Below are positions 5,455 through 6,703 of a stretch of 6,703 bases of DNA, piece after piece (the stretch's first letter is position 1; every line of letters begins with the position of its first letter). The DNA comes from an uncultured Pirellulaceae bacterium (lineage in GTDB: Bacteria; Planctomycetota; Planctomycetia; Pirellulales; Pirellulaceae). The notes below the pieces were generated by a model. The model did not search any database and had not been told where the DNA came from. It saw only the letters and a list, made by a program, of their open reading frames with translations. The position numbers were made by a program, and so were the translations under genes. The stretch lies in contig CAKQNH010000262.1 of the NCBI GenBank assembly GCA_934255105.1, positions 1 through 6,703 of the forward strand. Reading direction: 5' to 3'.

Positions 5455-6609
5455 ATGGACCCTTCAATTCTCTCAGCCCCACTTAGCCAACTCGCCGGCA
5501 CACGGACTATCGTGAAAGACGGAATCGAGACATCTTGGACATTGCTGCGTGGCACAGGAAAATCAATTGAGCGCGACGAGCATTCGACTTTGGTACACCC
5601 GCTCCCGTTCAGCGTAGGGCGTCGCCCCGGCTGCTCAATGCAGCTCAACTTCAAGACGATCTCGGGCAACCACGCCGAATTGACGGTGGAGAACAACCAA
5701 TTGTGGGTCACAGATCTGGGCAGTACCAACGGCACCTACGTCAATGGGTGCCGGATTGCCGAAACGACACCCCTGCGTGAAGAGGATCTATTGCAGTTCG
5801 CCGATCTAGCGTTTCGCGTCAAAAGCGAACGACGCTCGCCAACTTGTCAAACCATGCAGGAAGACATGCACGATCGCGCTCTGGCGCTGGTTCAGTTTGA
5901 TCGAATGATGGAAAACCGATTGGTGACCCCCTATTTCCAGCCCATCGTCGACATGAAATCGGGTAAATTCCGAGGCTACGAGGTCTTGGCTCGCAGTCGT
6001 TTGTTTGGCTTGGAATCGTGCGCGGCCATGTTCGATGCCGCAGCGCGGTTGAATATGGAGGTGGAATTGAGTCGCATGTTGCGTTGGGAGGGCATTCGCG
6101 AAGGGTTGAGCTTGCCCAGTAGTTCGCTGCTGTTCGTCAACACCCATCCACTGGAGATTCGCCAAGAAGGACTTGTCGATTCGATGGCCACCGTGCGCCA
6201 GATTTCCTCTGAGGTGCCTATAATCCTAGAAGTGCACGAAGCGGCAATCACCGATCCGCGAGAGATGCGCGAGTTGCGTGCGCAGCTTAAAGAACTTAAT
6301 ATTGGTATCGCCTATGACGACTTCGGTGCCGGACAGACGCGGCTATCGGAGCTTGTCGAAGCTCCACCTGACTACCTAAAATTCGATATTTCGTTGATCC
6401 ATGGCATCGATCAAGCTCCGCCTGAACGGCAGAAGATGCTCGCTTCGCTGGTCCGCATGGTTATCGACCTGGGGGTCAACCCGCTGGCAGAGGGAGTTGA
6501 GACGCCGGCGGAGGCCGACGCTTGTCGCGATCTGGGTTTCTTCACTGCTCAAGGCTATCACTATGGCCGCCCCGCTCCGGTGCGGCAATTCCAATCCCCA
6601 CTTCCGTGA
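5455..6609 (+). CDS. FHA domain-EAL domain protein, predicted phosphothreonine-responsive c-di-GMP phosphodiesterase
   Basis: A 384-aa cytosolic protein from the chosen ATG at 5455. Residues about 45-125 are an FHA domain: Gly55-Arg56, Ser70 and His73 (SGNH), and GSTNGTYVNG at 89-98, the conserved phosphothreonine-binding loops. Residues about 157-384 are an EAL domain of full length. It keeps EVLAR at 176-180 (the ExLxR motif with Glu176), Asn229 (FVNTHP), Glu259 (LEVHE), Asp288-Asp289 (DDFGAG), Lys309 (LKFD), Glu346 (AEGVE) and Gln366. These are the metal-binding and catalytic positions of active EAL enzymes, which hydrolyse c-di-GMP to pGpG. No GGDEF or membrane segment is present. The start is uncertain: ATG 5455 leaves a normal short lead into the FHA fold, while ATGs at 5410 or 5317, or TTG 5236, would add up to 73 residues without recognisable homology. 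It is divergent from the AAA/kinase-tubulin operon, so the FHA domain may read that kinase's products; this is inference. Confidence 0.88.
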   Translation: MDPSILSAPLSQLAGTRTIVKDGIETSWTLLRGTGKSIERDEHSTLVHPLPFSVGRRPGCSMQLNFKTISGNHAELTVENNQLWVTDLGSTNGTYVNGCRIAETTPLREEDLLQFADLAFRVKSERRSPTCQTMQEDMHDRALALVQFDRMMENRLVTPYFQPIVDMKSGKFRGYEVLARSRLFGLESCAAMFDAAARLNMEVELSRMLRWEGIREGLSLPSSSLLFVNTHPLEIRQEGLVDSMATVRQISSEVPIILEVHEAAITDPREMRELRAQLKELNIGIAYDDFGAGQTRLSELVEAPPDYLKFDISLIHGIDQAPPERQKMLASLVRMVIDLGVNPLAEGVETPAEADACRDLGFFTAQGYHYGRPAPVRQFQSPLP

Positions 6610-6641
6610 CATAATGAAATTTAGCAACAGCCAAAGAATTA

Positions 6642-6648
6642 TTTTTTT
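6642..6648 (+). terminator. T-run after the FHA-EAL gene, weak terminator candidate
   Basis: Seven T residues follow the stop codon by about 32 bases. The only preceding stem is a weak AT pairing (ATAAT at 6611-6615 with ATTAT at 6638-6642). There is no GC-rich hairpin, so intrinsic termination here is doubtful. Confidence 0.2.
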
Positions 6649-6651
6649 AGA

Positions 6652-6703
6652 TACCGGTAGCCGAAGTCGCCAGACTTTGGATTATTCCAATGCAGTCCAA
6701 AGT
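6652..6703. repeat. Dispersed-repeat-like intergenic element with nested hairpins, cut by the window end
   Basis: The stretch begins GTAGCCGAAGTCGCCAG (6657-6673), a type of sequence I recall as a recurring intergenic element in Rhodopirellula-like genomes. ACTTTGGA at 6674-6681 pairs perfectly with TCCAAAGT at 6696-6703 around a 14-base loop. A tighter alternative pairs TTGGA (6677-6681) with TCCAA (6686-6690) around TTAT. The outer stem reaches the last base, so it probably continues past the window. It could be a dispersed repeat, a structured 3' end or both. Confidence 0.5.

Noticed and set aside
5935..6609. Degenerate, non-catalytic EAL domain, because the motif reads EVL rather than EAL
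   Set aside because: The functional ExLxR residues are intact and all other metal and catalytic positions are present, so degeneracy is not supported.
6614..6703. Short ORF from ATG 6614 open to the window end (30 codons)
   Set aside because: No ribosome site, starts 4 bases after the previous stop, and runs through a T-run and the repeat-like hairpin. It could be the start of a gene only if it continues outside the window, which cannot be seen.
1..6703. Mobile element or composite transposon bounded by the two edge repeats
   Set aside because: The edge elements are only loosely similar, there is no transposase or integrase, and composition looks uniform by eye.

Overview
The window looks like chromosomal DNA of a planctomycete, most likely from the Pirellulaceae/Rhodopirellula side. 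This is inferred from gene content, not from a marker gene. The reasons are a soluble Ser/Thr kinase fused to a Tubulin_2-type (FtsZ/tubulin-like) domain, an AAA ATPase with an N-terminal winged helix, an FHA-EAL protein, poor Shine-Dalgarno sites, and short intergenic repeat elements at both edges that resemble those I associate with this group. No tRNA, rRNA, CRISPR array, transposase or phage gene is visible.

Layout. Bases 1-58 hold a 21-bp tandem duplication. Bases 59-3490 (minus) encode a 1143-aa protein: an N-terminal kinase with all catalytic residues, a disordered linker, a tubulin-like GTPase core, a helical C-terminal part and a tail of 11 tandem PPLNS-type pentapeptides made by a nearly pure 15-bp repeat. 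A perfect 17-bp inverted repeat lies inside this gene at 1286-1347. After a 39-bp gap upstream, bases 3530-5155 (minus) encode a 541-aa AAA ATPase, and the two genes probably form one operon read AAA first. A divergent regulatory region follows, with a palindromic TTTGTCAAA that offers a -35-like hexamer to both strands. The plus-strand gene (preferred start 5455, possible start 5236, stop 6609) encodes an FHA domain fused to a complete EAL domain with all expected catalytic residues. Bases 6610-6703 hold a T-run and a dispersed-repeat-like hairpin that runs off the window.

Working model (inference): the kinase-tubulin is a cytosolic protein that may polymerise or bind GTP and phosphorylate Thr on itself or partners. 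The AAA ATPase is its operon partner and may remodel the complex or act at DNA through its winged helix. The divergent FHA-EAL protein could read phosphothreonine and convert that signal into c-di-GMP hydrolysis. The window would then contain a writer (kinase), a reader/effector (FHA-EAL), a cytoskeleton-like element (tubulin domain) and an ATP-driven machine (AAA). Each domain family is known. I cannot confirm from this window alone that they work together.
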